64,000 nucleotides of DNA, taken from positions 1 through 64,000 of the forward strand of contig JAOZID010000010.1 of assembly GCA_026014465.1 (NCBI GenBank). Reading direction: 5' to 3'. The stretch comes from Candidatus Bathyarchaeota archaeon. GTDB lineage: Archaea > Thermoproteota > Bathyarchaeia > Bathyarchaeales > Bathycorpusculaceae. Under the pieces are notes generated by a model, which worked only from the letters and a program-made list of their open reading frames with translations, ran no database searches and had not been told where the DNA came from. Shown piece by piece: positions 27,421-36,182 of this stretch (its first letter is position 1; each line of letters begins with the position of its first letter). A program made the position numbers and the translations under genes.

Positions 27421-28437
27421 TTGACAAATAACTTTAAACTGAACAAAAAATTTGTGACTGCGTTTGTTTTGGTTGCTCTTTTTGTATCAACTATGTTTGC
27501 AGCCCTTCCAGTTCAAGCCGTAGACCCTGACCTTCCTGAAATAGAATTGACGGTCGTTGGAGCTGACGGCACCCAAATTGTCCTAGACGAAGACGACATC
27601 GATGCCATGACCCACATTTATGGTGAAGGTGCAATGGTGAAAACAAGACCTCCCTACGGCACTAGTGGTCCATTTAATTACACTGGTGTTGGCGTTGCTG
27701 AACTCTGCGACTTGGTCGGCGGCTTAGTTAGCAAGAGCCAAATCTACGTCTACGCTGACGATGGCTACTGGGTTGACTTCACCTACGAACAAGTACACGA
27801 CGGCATATTTGAGACTTGGGAGCAGACAGTACCAAATACGGAGCCAACAAACCCCCAGGACAGCTATGGCATGAACCTTATACTCGCATACTACATTGAC
27901 ATGGGCAGCGGTAACGAACTAATTGCAGACGGTCCATTGCGCTCAGTCCCAGTTGGTGACCCCACAGACCGCTACACTACCTCAAGCTACTGGAACAAAT
28001 ACGTAAACAAAGTCGCAGTTATCGGCGGAACCACTAGCTTGACCGTTGCATACGTCCCCGACACAGTGGACAGAACTGTTCCTGAAGACGCAACCATAAG
28101 CGGCGTTCTAACTGACGTAACCGCAGCAGCAGGTATCGCAGGCAAAACAATAAGCCTCTACCGTTCTGAAGGCGCAAACTGGGTACGAATCGGCCAAACT
28201 ACAACCGAAGCTGACGGCAGCTACAGCTACGACTGGACACCCAACGTCCCCAACGGCTACTACCACATAAAAGCTGAATTCGCCCAAGACACCGAATACT
28301 TTGAAAGCACCGCCCAAACAGAAGCACCCATGCTCGGCGTACACGTTGTCCCCGAATACACCCTAGGCGCCCTACTAGCAATCGCAGCCTGCTTCGCAGC
28401 ACTACTAGTCTACCGCAAAACCAAAACCACCGCTTAA
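27421..28437 (+). CDS. secreted membrane-anchored protein with MPT-binding-like and beta-sandwich domains
   Basis: A 338-residue exported protein. The signal peptide is residues about 8-35 (FVTAFVLVALFVSTMFAALPVQA). Residues about 40-210 form a domain with VVGADGT, YTGVGVAELCDLVGG, GPLRSVPV and DRYTTSSYWNKYVNKV, which resembles the fold seen in oxidoreductase molybdopterin-binding-like proteins. It is followed by a Cna-B/Ig-like beta-sandwich (about 220-310, ISGVLTDVTAAAGIAGKTI) and a C-terminal anchor PEYTLGALLAIAACFAALLV with basic tail. The TTG start at 27421 has GAGAGGAG upstream. Tandem paralogue and same promoter as the next gene. Confidence 0.8.
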   Translation: MTNNFKLNKKFVTAFVLVALFVSTMFAALPVQAVDPDLPEIELTVVGADGTQIVLDEDDIDAMTHIYGEGAMVKTRPPYGTSGPFNYTGVGVAELCDLVGGLVSKSQIYVYADDGYWVDFTYEQVHDGIFETWEQTVPNTEPTNPQDSYGMNLILAYYIDMGSGNELIADGPLRSVPVGDPTDRYTTSSYWNKYVNKVAVIGGTTSLTVAYVPDTVDRTVPEDATISGVLTDVTAAAGIAGKTISLYRSEGANWVRIGQTTTEADGSYSYDWTPNVPNGYYHIKAEFAQDTEYFESTAQTEAPMLGVHVVPEYTLGALLAIAACFAALLVYRKTKTTA

Positions 28438-28450
28438 ACAGCCAACAAAA

Positions 28451-28480
28451 ACGTTACTACTTCCCACAAGGAAGTAACGT
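28451..28480 (+). terminator. hairpin terminator
   Basis: ACGTTAC-(TAC)-TTCC pairs with GGAAGTAACGT around a short loop, leaving a three-base bulge, and is followed by a T-rich run. It separates the two paralogous secreted-protein genes, which therefore are independent transcripts. Confidence 0.55.
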
Positions 28481-28517
28481 AACCTTCTTTTCTTTCTTAT
28501 CAAAAAACACGTTCCCC

Positions 28518-28543
28518 GTCGAAATATTTTTATGTGCACATCG
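28518..28543 (+). promoter_or_regulatory. shared promoter element, copy 2
   Basis: GTCGAAATATTTTTATGTGC followed by ACATCG matches the element at 27357 at 24 of 26 positions. It lies 34 nt upstream of the second paralogue's start, with AAGGAG in the leader. Confidence 0.7.
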
Positions 28544-28576
28544 CAAAGTGTGCAGTCAGAAAGGAGACGAACCAAA

Positions 28577-29575
28577 ATGCCACACAGCTCAGGTTTATCA
28601 AAAATTCTATCCGCCTTACTAATCATAGTTGTGGCTACAGGAAGCGCAGCCGTAGCCTACACCGTATTCACAGAACCCACACCCTCCCCGCCTCCTACCC
28701 CGACCCCAACAGCTACTCCAACCCCAACACCCTCCCCGACATCCACTGCAACACCTACCCCGACCCCAACAGCTACTCCAACGCCCACACCTACTCCGAC
28801 CCCAACGCCCACGCCTACAATTACTCCACCGCCTACGCCAACTGCAACCCCGACCCCGACACCCACGCCTACAGCTACACCTACGCCAACACCGACTCCC
28901 ACTCCAACGGCAACCCCTACTCCAACGCCCACAGCTACCCCGACCCCAACGCCAACCCCCACTCCTACTCCCACCCCGACACCTACTCCCACCCCGACAC
29001 CTACTCCCACCCCCACTCCTGCCACGCCTCCTCCACTCCCGCCTCCTACCCCGACCCCAACAGCTACTCCAACGCCCACACCTACTCCAACTCCTACACC
29101 TTCTCCTACTCCGAGTCCTGATTTAGTGGTAGTTGGTGCTGATGGGACTACTCGCGGGTTCACGTTTGCTGAGGTAGAGGCTATGGGCGCGGTTACAGGT
29201 GATGGTCAGTACGTGAATACTTTTCCAACTGCTAGAGGTCCTAACAGCTACACTGGTGTTACGCTTGCTGCGCTTTGCAACACCGTAGGTGCTCTTGGTC
29301 CCTCAAACGTAATCACAACTGTATCTGGTGACAGCTACGTTACAACTTTGACGTATGACCAAGTGGTGAACGGCAACTTGGAGACCTTCAACGAGGTGCG
29401 AGAAGACTCCCAAATTACGTCTGGGCAGACCCTGCTGTTGTCTTACAAGATTGACGGCGACTACTGGGTTTCCGATTCAGGACCACTACGGCTGGTAATC
29501 ATCAACACCCCCTCAGACCGCTACAGCGACTCAACACTATGGGCTAAAAACATAGTACGCATAGAAATCAGCTAA
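28577..29575 (+). CDS. secreted protein with Thr-Pro stalk and MPT-binding-like domain
   Basis: A 332-residue protein: N-terminal membrane anchor or signal (residues about 10-30, [20 protein letters not shown]), a 148-residue low-complexity stalk of Thr/Pro with Ala and Ser (34-181), and a folded C-terminal domain (182-332) with [45 protein letters not shown]. The latter is paralogous to the domain in the preceding gene. The stalk probably spans the S-layer and is a likely O-glycosylation target; that is inference. The ATG at 28577 is preceded by AAGGAG. Confidence 0.8.
   Translation: MPHSSGLSKILSALLIIVVATGSAAVAYTVFTEPTPSPPPTPTPTATPTPTPSPTSTATPTPTPTATPTPTPTPTPTPTPTITPPPTPTATPTPTPTPTATPTPTPTPTPTATPTPTPTATPTPTPTPTPTPTPTPTPTPTPTPTPTPATPPPLPPPTPTPTATPTPTPTPTPTPSPTPSPDLVVVGADGTTRGFTFAEVEAMGAVTGDGQYVNTFPTARGPNSYTGVTLAALCNTVGALGPSNVITTVSGDSYVTTLTYDQVVNGNLETFNEVREDSQITSGQTLLLSYKIDGDYWVSDSGPLRLVIINTPSDRYSDSTLWAKNIVRIEIS
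28676..29119 (+). repeat. Thr-Pro coding repeat tract
   Basis: About 444 bases of nearly G-free plus-strand sequence built from ACN-CCN codons, encoding alternating TP, with TAT and SPT variants. Blocks such as CCTACCCCGACCCCAACAGC recur verbatim (for example at about 28693, 28751 and 29046), indicating recent internal duplication. Length is expected to vary between strains, and assembly collapse is possible. Confidence 0.9.
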
Positions 29576-29606
29576 CAAACGGGCAACCAATAAAATCAGC
29601 TAACAT

Positions 29607-29622
29607 GGCGCCTTCGGGCGTT
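29607..29622. terminator. UUCG-tetraloop hairpin
   Basis: CGCC-TTCG-GGCG forms a four-pair stem closed by the very stable UUCG tetraloop, extended by two G-T wobble pairs, followed by a CTTTTTT run. It lies between converging genes and probably stabilises or ends the upstream mRNA. Confidence 0.4.
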
Positions 29623-29646
29623 CAACTGCACTTTTTTGGTGTGTCG

Positions 29647-30420
29647 TTACCTGTTTAGCTGCTTTAGAAGCTCCTGTGCATCTGCAGGCGGATAACCTGA
29701 ATAATACTTGCTAAAATAGCCAAAAACCACCGTTTTTTCTTTTGCCGCCGCTTGCAGCTTATGTGCCCACTGCCCGATTTGCACTGTTTTGTCAACTTCA
29801 ACCTTGCTAAGGCTGCCCGTGACGGCTTTTCGGTCGCCTTCCCATCGCACGTAAGCAAAATCCGATGTCTCTTCTTTGGTAAGGGGCATTTTGGCTGCGT
29901 CAACCCATGCTAAGGCGATGTTGTTGTCGTGTAGAATCTTGTAGACTTCGCTGGTGAGCAGGGATTTGTTTCGGATTTCGATGGCGTAGCGGCAGGTTTT
30001 TGGCAGGGCATTTAGGAAATCTGATAGCTGGCTGAAGTGTTGTTGCCTGAACATGGGTGGCAGCTGGATTAGCAGGGCTCCACGTTTTTCTTCAAGCCCC
30101 TCTGCGCGTTCAAGGAACACCTGCGTTTCTTCTTGGCAGCCTTTTAGCAGCTTCTCATGCGTTATCTTCTTGGGGAACTTGAGCGAGAACATAAAGCCGT
30201 CGGGTGTTTGCTGTTTCCAGTCAAGCACGGTCGAGGCGCGTGGTATCCGATAAAAAGTGCTGTCCACTTCAACGCTGTCAAAATGCTTTGCGTAGTATGC
30301 AAGAAACTCTTTGGATGGGAGTTTGTCGGGGTAGAAGGTGCCTTTCCAGAAGCTGTAGCTCCAGCCCATTGTGCCAACGTGCACTTTTCTGTTTAGTCTT
30401 TTGCTTTGAGCATCAACCAA
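29647..30420 (-). CDS. DUF72 family protein
   Basis: A 257-residue TIM-barrel protein of the DUF72 (YecE-like) family: VHVGTMGWSYSFWKGTFYP near the N-terminus, YAKHFDSVEVDSTFYRIPR, PDGFMFSLKFPKKITHEK, and the WVDAA and AYVRWEGDR segments. The biochemical function of the family is unknown. It is the last gene of the NHEJ operon and overlaps the ligase gene by 28 nt. DUF72 genes recur beside DNA repair genes in several archaea and bacteria to my knowledge, but that association should be checked. Confidence 0.9.
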   Translation of the reverse strand: MVDAQSKRLNRKVHVGTMGWSYSFWKGTFYPDKLPSKEFLAYYAKHFDSVEVDSTFYRIPRASTVLDWKQQTPDGFMFSLKFPKKITHEKLLKGCQEETQVFLERAEGLEEKRGALLIQLPPMFRQQHFSQLSDFLNALPKTCRYAIEIRNKSLLTSEVYKILHDNNIALAWVDAAKMPLTKEETSDFAYVRWEGDRKAVTGSLSKVEVDKTVQIGQWAHKLQAAAKEKTVVFGYFSKYYSGYPPADAQELLKQLNR

Positions 30421-31808
30421 TTTTTATCGCCGCCCTTCTTCAACGGCACCAACACATACCGCCCCTCAAGCCGCTTCCCCTTCAACACAACCTCAATCAT
30501 CTTCCTCTTCTCCCAAGCCTTCTCCTCATACGTACCCTTATCCCAAATAATCACTTTGCCTGCGCCGTATTCTCCATTTGGAATTTCCCCTTCAAAACCC
30601 GCATACTCCACAGGATGGTCTTCAGTTTCCACCGCCAAATGCTTCTCCCCCTCCTGCGGTATGCCCTTTGGAACAGCCCAACTCTTCAAAACCCCGCCGC
30701 GCTCCAACCTAAAATCATAATGCAACTTTCTAGAATGGTGTTCTTGGACAACAAAAATCCTGTTTTCACCGCTTTTACTTTGCGGGTTGCCTTCGGGTTC
30801 GCTGGTTTGCTTGAAGTCTCGTTTTGAATGGTATTCATGCAGAGGTTTAGCAGAGGCTACTTTTAGCTGGTCAGTGGTGCATTCTTCAGGTTTCTTGTCC
30901 CTTCGCAACCTTTGAAAACGCGGCATCCTCAAACGCATATCCCTTGTAACTACCTGATAAACAACTTCACATACAAACTTGGGCTCCAACCACGTAACCT
31001 CCTCAACAATATCCACCAAAAAAGGCGCAACACTCACTTTTATCTTTTGAAACTCCTCACGAAGCTCCTCCAAAAGTTTTTGCGAAAAACCTGTCCCCAC
31101 CTTCCCCACATATACGGGTTTTTCATCTCCAGCTTGGTAAAGACCCAAAAGCAATGCCCCAAACGTGTTTTCCCGTGCTCCTGTTCCTTTGGTGTAACCA
31201 AAAATGACGCAGTCACAAGAACGAAGCTTTTTGATTTTAAGCCAATTGCCACTTCGTAGCCCCTCTGCGTAGACGCTAGTTTTCTTTTTCGCCATAACCC
31301 CCTCTAAGCCTTTCTCCATAACCGCATCAAAATACGCCTCGCCTTTTTCTTCCACATAATCCGCTAGCAAAACATTCTCGCTTTCCTGCAAGGTCTCTTT
31401 GAGCACCCGTTTACGCTCCATAAGCGACAAATCAACCAAAGACTCCCCATTTTTCTCCAAAACATCAAAAACAACATACACGGCGGGGCTGCGTTGAGCT
31501 TTAAACCTGATTTCTGTTTGGGCGCTGCTTTTGTTTCTTTCAAGTAACGCTTGGAAATCTACGTTGCCCTCTTTTAAGATGATGATTTCGCCGTCAAGAA
31601 CCATTTGAGCGGTTTGGTTTTCAAGTTCCTGTAGCTCGGGAAATATGTCCTTGAGTTCTTTGTTGTTGCGGCTTTTTAGGCTCAACTGGGCGTCGTTGAT
31701 GTAGGCGAGGGCTCGAAAGCCGTCCCATTTCACCTCGAAAACCCAGTTTTTATCAGTGAAGGGTTTGTCTGCGACTTTGGCAAGCATGGGTTTGTATGTG
31801 CGGGTCAT
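30393..31808 (-). CDS. ligD: NHEJ DNA ligase fused to C-terminal 3'-phosphoesterase
   Basis: A 471-residue bifunctional end-joining enzyme. Residues 1-310 are a LigD-type ATP-dependent ligase with motif I EVKWDGFRAL (nucleophile Lys27), LDGEIIIL, EGVMAKK and WLKIKKLRS. After a polar linker, residues about 348-471 are a 3'-phosphoesterase domain with HHSRKLHYDFRLE (His357, His363, Asp365, Arg367) and HPVEY (His398, Tyr402), all residues expected for activity. In well-known LigD proteins the phosphoesterase precedes the ligase; here the order is ligase then phosphoesterase. It overlaps ku by 4 nt. Confidence 0.95.
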   Translation of the reverse strand: MTRTYKPMLAKVADKPFTDKNWVFEVKWDGFRALAYINDAQLSLKSRNNKELKDIFPELQELENQTAQMVLDGEIIILKEGNVDFQALLERNKSSAQTEIRFKAQRSPAVYVVFDVLEKNGESLVDLSLMERKRVLKETLQESENVLLADYVEEKGEAYFDAVMEKGLEGVMAKKKTSVYAEGLRSGNWLKIKKLRSCDCVIFGYTKGTGARENTFGALLLGLYQAGDEKPVYVGKVGTGFSQKLLEELREEFQKIKVSVAPFLVDIVEEVTWLEPKFVCEVVYQVVTRDMRLRMPRFQRLRRDKKPEECTTDQLKVASAKPLHEYHSKRDFKQTSEPEGNPQSKSGENRIFVVQEHHSRKLHYDFRLERGGVLKSWAVPKGIPQEGEKHLAVETEDHPVEYAGFEGEIPNGEYGAGKVIIWDKGTYEEKAWEKRKMIEVVLKGKRLEGRYVLVPLKKGGDKNWLMLKAKD

Positions 31809-32659
31809 TTCTTTTCCAGCTGTTTGAGCGTTTCCTGCAAAGCAGCCATGAGTTCCTTGACTTCTTCTTTAGGCGCTTTTTCCACCGTGACGGTTTCGCC
31901 TTTGAGTTTCTTCTCGATTAGCTCTTCTACTTTTTGCCTGTAGGTGTCCTTGTACTGGGTTATGTCAAATTCGCCTGAGAGGTCGTTTATGATTTTTTTG
32001 GCAAGTTCCAACTCGGTTTTTGAGGGCGCCTTTAGCTTTTTGAGTTCCTCGGTGCTGTGCGGGTCACCCACATCATACGCGTAGCGTAATGTGGTCAAAA
32101 CCAGAGCTTCCTTGTATGCGTGTACCAGAGCAGGATACTCTTTGGTTCGCAACGTAATTTTTCCAACTGCCGCCTTGCCCATTCTACCTAGAGCTGTTAA
32201 AAGTAAACTGTATGCATCATTACTCTTATCAGGCATCAACGCATACGTTTTGTCAAAATACACGGGGTCAACGCTTAGGTAATCTACAAACTTATCCACG
32301 CGAATTCGCTTATCAGACTCAGGCTTAATTGCCTCCAACTCTTCCTTCTCAAAAATCACGTACTCGTCCTTGGCGAACTCGTATCCACGCACCACTTCCT
32401 GCCACGAAACCACCTTCCCATCTTTCGTGCAGACTCTCTCATACCGCAGCGGATGCTTATCCGTTTTATGCAGAAAATGAAAGCTTATACCTCGGTCAAA
32501 AATCATCGCATACAACTTAACAGGGATGTTAATCAAGCCAAGCGATATGCTTCCCGTCCACATCGACCTCTTGGAAATGGGCACCTGCTCCACGTAATCG
32601 TCAGGGGATTCTTTGGGTTTAGATTCAACCTGCTGATTGCTTGCAGACTTTTTCTTCAA
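31805..32659 (-). CDS. ku: Ku DNA end-binding protein
   Basis: A 284-residue prokaryotic Ku that forms a homodimeric ring on double-strand ends and recruits the LigD enzymes. It shows the family opening MWTGSISLGLINIPVKLYAM, the HKTDKHPLRYERVC core, YEFAKDEYVIFEKEEL and DKTYALMPDK, and ends in a helical, charged C-terminal region (about 215-284). The N-terminus carries a 30-residue polar extension. It overlaps the polymerase gene upstream and the ligase gene downstream by 4 nt each, so stoichiometry is probably set by translational coupling. Confidence 0.97.
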   Translation of the reverse strand: MKKKSASNQQVESKPKESPDDYVEQVPISKRSMWTGSISLGLINIPVKLYAMIFDRGISFHFLHKTDKHPLRYERVCTKDGKVVSWQEVVRGYEFAKDEYVIFEKEELEAIKPESDKRIRVDKFVDYLSVDPVYFDKTYALMPDKSNDAYSLLLTALGRMGKAAVGKITLRTKEYPALVHAYKEALVLTTLRYAYDVGDPHSTEELKKLKAPSKTELELAKKIINDLSGEFDITQYKDTYRQKVEELIEKKLKGETVTVEKAPKEEVKELMAALQETLKQLEKK

Positions 32660-33522
32660 CTATTTCCCTCCAGTTTTTGCCGATTCTCAAAAATACCTTC
32701 CCAAGGGTCCTTGTTTATCTTGGGGATACTGTGAATATTAAATTCGGAGGGCTTTATGCTTTTCTTAACCTCCTTCCAGTCCAGCGGCGTAGAAACTGAC
32801 GCATCATTGTTTGCACGTAAGCTGTAGGGGCATGCCATGGTTCGTCCATGCGAGTTTTGAGTATAATCCACAAAGACTTTGCCTGGTTTTTTGGTGTCCT
32901 TGAATTCCGAAACAACCACCTCCAACTCTTTGGTTAACTGCTGCCCCAAGCTATGCACAAACGCCCGCGTTTTCTTAAAATCGTATCCATTCACCACGGG
33001 AACCAAAACATGTAGCCCCTTCTTCCCCGACGTTTTGACATACGACAAAAGCCCCAAATCGTCAAGCTTCTCCTTAAGCAATAGCCCCACCTCAACCGCA
33101 TCTGCAAACGCCGCAGGAGGCTCAGGGTCTAAATCAAAAAAAGCAAAATCAGGCATCTCCCGAGAATTGGCCCTAGACAGCGGCATGTGAAGTTCAACTG
33201 CAGCCAGATTCGCAAGCCAAATCAACGTATCCAAATCATTACACAAAACATAGTGAACATCACGTTTCGCCGTCTGTGAATACAACGTTGCCGTTTTCAC
33301 CCAGTCAGGCTTGCCCTTTGGCGCATCTTTTTCATAAAACCCCTCCTTATCCACGCCGTTGGGATATCGGGTCAAAACAAGCGGGCGGTCAACCAAAAAC
33401 GGGAGTATCTTGGGCGCAATTTTGATGTAGTATTCGATGAATTTAGCTTTGGTTATGCCCAACTTTGGAAACAGCGTTTTACTCAGATTCGAAAACTTTA
33501 CCTTAGTTAGCTTCTTGGTCAT
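32656..33522 (-). CDS. LigD-type NHEJ polymerase/primase
   Basis: A 288-residue archaeo-eukaryotic-primase-fold polymerase that fills gaps, preferring ribonucleotides, during end joining. Catalytic Asp130 and Asp132 lie in FFDLDPEPP, with the SGKKGLH nucleotide-binding motif at 165-171 and KVFVDYTQNSHGRT (Asp219) as the third metal site. The ATG at 33522 marks the beginning of family similarity. It is a separate protein rather than fused to the ligase, as reported for archaeal NHEJ in Methanocella. Confidence 0.95.
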   Translation of the reverse strand: MTKKLTKVKFSNLSKTLFPKLGITKAKFIEYYIKIAPKILPFLVDRPLVLTRYPNGVDKEGFYEKDAPKGKPDWVKTATLYSQTAKRDVHYVLCNDLDTLIWLANLAAVELHMPLSRANSREMPDFAFFDLDPEPPAAFADAVEVGLLLKEKLDDLGLLSYVKTSGKKGLHVLVPVVNGYDFKKTRAFVHSLGQQLTKELEVVVSEFKDTKKPGKVFVDYTQNSHGRTMACPYSLRANNDASVSTPLDWKEVKKSIKPSEFNIHSIPKINKDPWEGIFENRQKLEGNS

Positions 33523-33566
33523 TACAAAAAACCTTGACCCTAAAGTGAATACGCTGCAGCAGTTAA

Positions 33567-34229
33567 TTATTCTTTTACTACATTGTATGTTAGCCAAACC
33601 AGCCCTTTTCCGCGTGGCTCCTGCTTGAGTAGCTTTAATTTGATGTTTTGGCTGATGCTGCCAAACATTCCGTAAGCATTTTCTCCAACGACTATGGGGT
33701 GCACAAGCAAGCTTACCTCCGAAACCAAGCCCTGCTCCAAAAGCAGATTCCCCAAAATCCTGCCAGTATCAGTCAAAACCGTCTTCGCCTCATAACTACG
33801 AGATAAAACCTCCAACGCCAACCTCAAATCCACCGAATCCCTGCCCACAACATGATAATCATAGTTTCTTTCTTCAAGAAAATTACGGTACGTCTTTGGC
33901 GTTTTTTCTGAAACCAACACAACGATGTCTCTGCAGTATTCCAGTCTGCGGCAAGTATGCAAAACCTTCTCTAAAATGCCCTTGCTGTCAATTACCGCCC
34001 AATACGCAAGCGCGGGGTCTCTTTTTGGCTTCTCAAAATCAGTTTCTTCTTCTGGTTTGATGGGGCTCCCAAACATTTCAGCTCCCGTTTTCATCGTGTT
34101 TGACCCAACCAAATGAACTTGGGGCTCATATTCTCGAGCGATTTGGTAATGCCCCGTCATATCAGGTTCAAAACCAGTCAATGAACCATCCAAACTAACT
34201 GAATTATGAATCACAACCTTTGGCAACAT
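33567..34229 (-). CDS. RibD C-terminal/DHFR-like reductase
   Basis: A 220-residue NAD(P)H-dependent reductase-fold protein: PKVVIHNSVSLDGSLTGFEP, VHLVGSNTMKTGAEMF, DPALAYWAVIDSKG, VLVSEKTPKTY and LTDTGRILGNLLLEQGLVSEV. The RibD_C family reduces the ribosylamino-pyrimidine of riboflavin synthesis or serves as dihydrofolate reductase. No other riboflavin gene is close. It begins the NHEJ operon, 44 nt ahead of the polymerase; whether this reflects function or chance is open. I start at the ATG at 34229 where similarity begins. Confidence 0.85.
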   Translation of the reverse strand: MLPKVVIHNSVSLDGSLTGFEPDMTGHYQIAREYEPQVHLVGSNTMKTGAEMFGSPIKPEEETDFEKPKRDPALAYWAVIDSKGILEKVLHTCRRLEYCRDIVVLVSEKTPKTYRNFLEERNYDYHVVGRDSVDLRLALEVLSRSYEAKTVLTDTGRILGNLLLEQGLVSEVSLLVHPIVVGENAYGMFGSISQNIKLKLLKQEPRGKGLVWLTYNVVKE

Positions 34230-34384
34230 ATGTTTCCCCGTTTCCAGTAAGATCTGCCTAACCTTTAACGGTTTAGTAACCTGAAGCGGCGACCTTAACG
34301 CAGTTTTGCTACACATAGAAATTTGATGTGCCAAAGAAAAACTGGTGCCTTGCACGTCATCTTATGTGTTTGTTGATGTACTGT

Positions 34385-34418
34385 CTGCAAAGAAAGCGGG
34401 GGAGGGGGGGGGTTAGAG
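34385..34418 (-). repeat. C-tract repeat, degenerate copy 4
   Basis: On the minus strand, directly after the stop of the rubredoxin-TPP gene, runs of C interrupted by a T are followed by CTTTCTTTGCAGACAG. This resembles the C-tract and CTTTTCTGCA part of the family at 15512, 20945 and 47530 but lacks the ATACAATTAAAATTTG part. Confidence 0.4.
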
Positions 34419-36182
34419 GAATCTGCGGGGGTCAGTGTCTATGTCGACTATGGTGGCTTTGGGGGATGCGAGGGCTTTGTCGACTGCTGCTTCGAGTTGG
34501 TTGGGTTGGGTGACTTTGATTCCTGTGCCGCCTGCTAACGTGGCGTATTCGGCGAAGTTGAAGTCATGCAACTCAGTTTGGCTGCTCTTGTACCCTTCTA
34601 CTTTTTGTTCTTGCATAATCATGCCCAGATGCTTGTTGTTTATGATGAAAACCTTCACGGGCAACTGGTACTTCAAAGCCGTCAAGAAATCACCCAAAAC
34701 CATCGTGAAGCCGCCATCGCCTGAAACGCAAATTATCTGCCGCTCTGGATACGCAAGCGCAGCCGCCATGGCACCAGGCAAACCTGAACCCATAGATGCC
34801 AACAACCCACTCATTACCATCTTTTGCGTCTTCTTCATGGAAAAGTTCCTGCCAAACCACCAGCCATTCTCCCCCACATCCAAAGCAATCACAGCATCCG
34901 ACGCGATTTTCTCGTTGAGGACTTTCATTATGTATTGGGGTCGAAGAGGCGAAAGCCTGCCGTCGGCTTCGTGCAACAGCTGGTTTTTCCATTCTTGCTT
35001 TAGCTGGGATAGCTCGTTTAGGTAATTCGTGTTCTGTTTGGGTTTTACTTTGGCGGCGAGTTTAGGCACAATCACTGCGCTGTTGCCCAGAAGTCCCACT
35101 TGGGCGGGGTATCGTCTGCCGATGTTTTTCATGTTGATGTCGATTTGCACCAGTTTTTTCTCTGGCAGATGCGTAAGGTCACTAAATGATGAACCCGCCA
35201 CAACAAGCAGGTCGGATTTGCGGACGAACTCGGCAGCCGCTAACGTGCCCAAGTCTCCATGGATGCCCGCGCATAAGGGGTGGTCTTCGTCGATTACGCC
35301 TTTTGCCCTAAACGTCGTCACTATGGGCGCGGAGATTTTCTTGGCAAGGGCTAAGAGTTTGTTTCCTTGTCCTCGGGCGCCGTATCCTGCAACAATCACG
35401 GGGCGCTGCGCTTGGTCTACAAGTTGAGCGGCTTTGTCTATGAGAAATTCTTCGGCTCCAAAGGCGAGGTTTGGCATTCTGCCTTCTAAGGGTTGAATCG
35501 GCGCGTCATAGGGCAGTTTTTGTACGTCGTTGGGTATTCCGATGTTACTGACTCCGCGGTCAAGAAGCGCCGTTTTCACTGCAAGCGTGGCTAACGTGGT
35601 TGTCTGCTCGGGGCTCATCAGGGTCTTGTTGAAAACGCACATGGGCTCAAAGAAGCTGTGCTGGTCAATTTCCTGAATCGAACCCGGTCCAATGAATTGC
35701 CTAGCGACCATGCCTGATAAAACCAGCACCGGCGACTGGTCTAAGCTGGCGTCAAATAGGCCTGTAGCCAAATTTGTTGTGCCTGGTCCAGAAACCGTCA
35801 AACACGCCGCAACATTTCCCGTAAGCTTTCCATACGCTGAAGCCATAAACGCCGCAGCCTGCTCATGCCTAACCTGCAGGTACTGGACTTTAGGGTTTTT
35901 CCGTATCGCATCGACCACACCCAAAGTTGAAGTGCCTGGAACGCCAAACACGTACCGAACACCCCACTGAGAAATCTGCTCAACAAGAACATCCGAAACC
36001 GTCCGACCCGACGCAGCCTTCTGGGACGTAGGCTCTGCATCTTCGCTTAGCAGCACAAAAACGTTCGCGGGAACCCCACAAACAGGACATACCCACTCCT
36101 CAGGCAAATCCGAGAACCCAACTTTTTCTTTAGCTTCATCATAAACGTAATTACAAACCGTACAACGATACCTTGCCATCAT
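34413..36182 (-). CDS. rubredoxin-TPP-dependent enzyme fusion (pyruvate oxidase/acetolactate synthase-like)
   Basis: A 589-residue fusion. Residues 3-48 are a complete rubredoxin ([23 protein letters not shown]; Cys7, 10, 32 and 35 bind iron). Residues about 60-589 are a ThDP enzyme with [20 protein letters not shown], activating Glu107 in [15 protein letters not shown], a central FAD/nucleotide-type domain and the ThDP motif GDGGFTM through NNKHLGM. Overall it is closest to pyruvate oxidase or acetolactate synthase types. The rubredoxin suggests electrons from 2-oxoacid decarboxylation leave through iron, an inference. GAGGTG six to nine bases upstream supports the start. Monocistronic. Confidence 0.93.
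   Translation of the reverse strand: MMARYRCTVCNYVYDEAKEKVGFSDLPEEWVCPVCGVPANVFVLLSEDAEPTSQKAASGRTVSDVLVEQISQWGVRYVFGVPGTSTLGVVDAIRKNPKVQYLQVRHEQAAAFMASAYGKLTGNVAACLTVSGPGTTNLATGLFDASLDQSPVLVLSGMVARQFIGPGSIQEIDQHSFFEPMCVFNKTLMSPEQTTTLATLAVKTALLDRGVSNIGIPNDVQKLPYDAPIQPLEGRMPNLAFGAEEFLIDKAAQLVDQAQRPVIVAGYGARGQGNKLLALAKKISAPIVTTFRAKGVIDEDHPLCAGIHGDLGTLAAAEFVRKSDLLVVAGSSFSDLTHLPEKKLVQIDINMKNIGRRYPAQVGLLGNSAVIVPKLAAKVKPKQNTNYLNELSQLKQEWKNQLLHEADGRLSPLRPQYIMKVLNEKIASDAVIALDVGENGWWFGRNFSMKKTQKMVMSGLLASMGSGLPGAMAAALAYPERQIICVSGDGGFTMVLGDFLTALKYQLPVKVFIINNKHLGMIMQEQKVEGYKSSQTELHDFNFAEYATLAGGTGIKVTQPNQLEAAVDKALASPKATIVDIDTDPRRFL

Noticed and set aside
28676-29119. Possible CRISPR or tandem-repeat array
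   Set aside because: Repeats are codon-based and irregular, with no unique spacers, and lie in frame within a gene with anchor and folded domain.
28657-29163. Minus-strand frame encoding Gly-Val repeats
   Set aside because: It is the complement of the Thr-Pro tract; the repeat creates an open frame on the other strand automatically.
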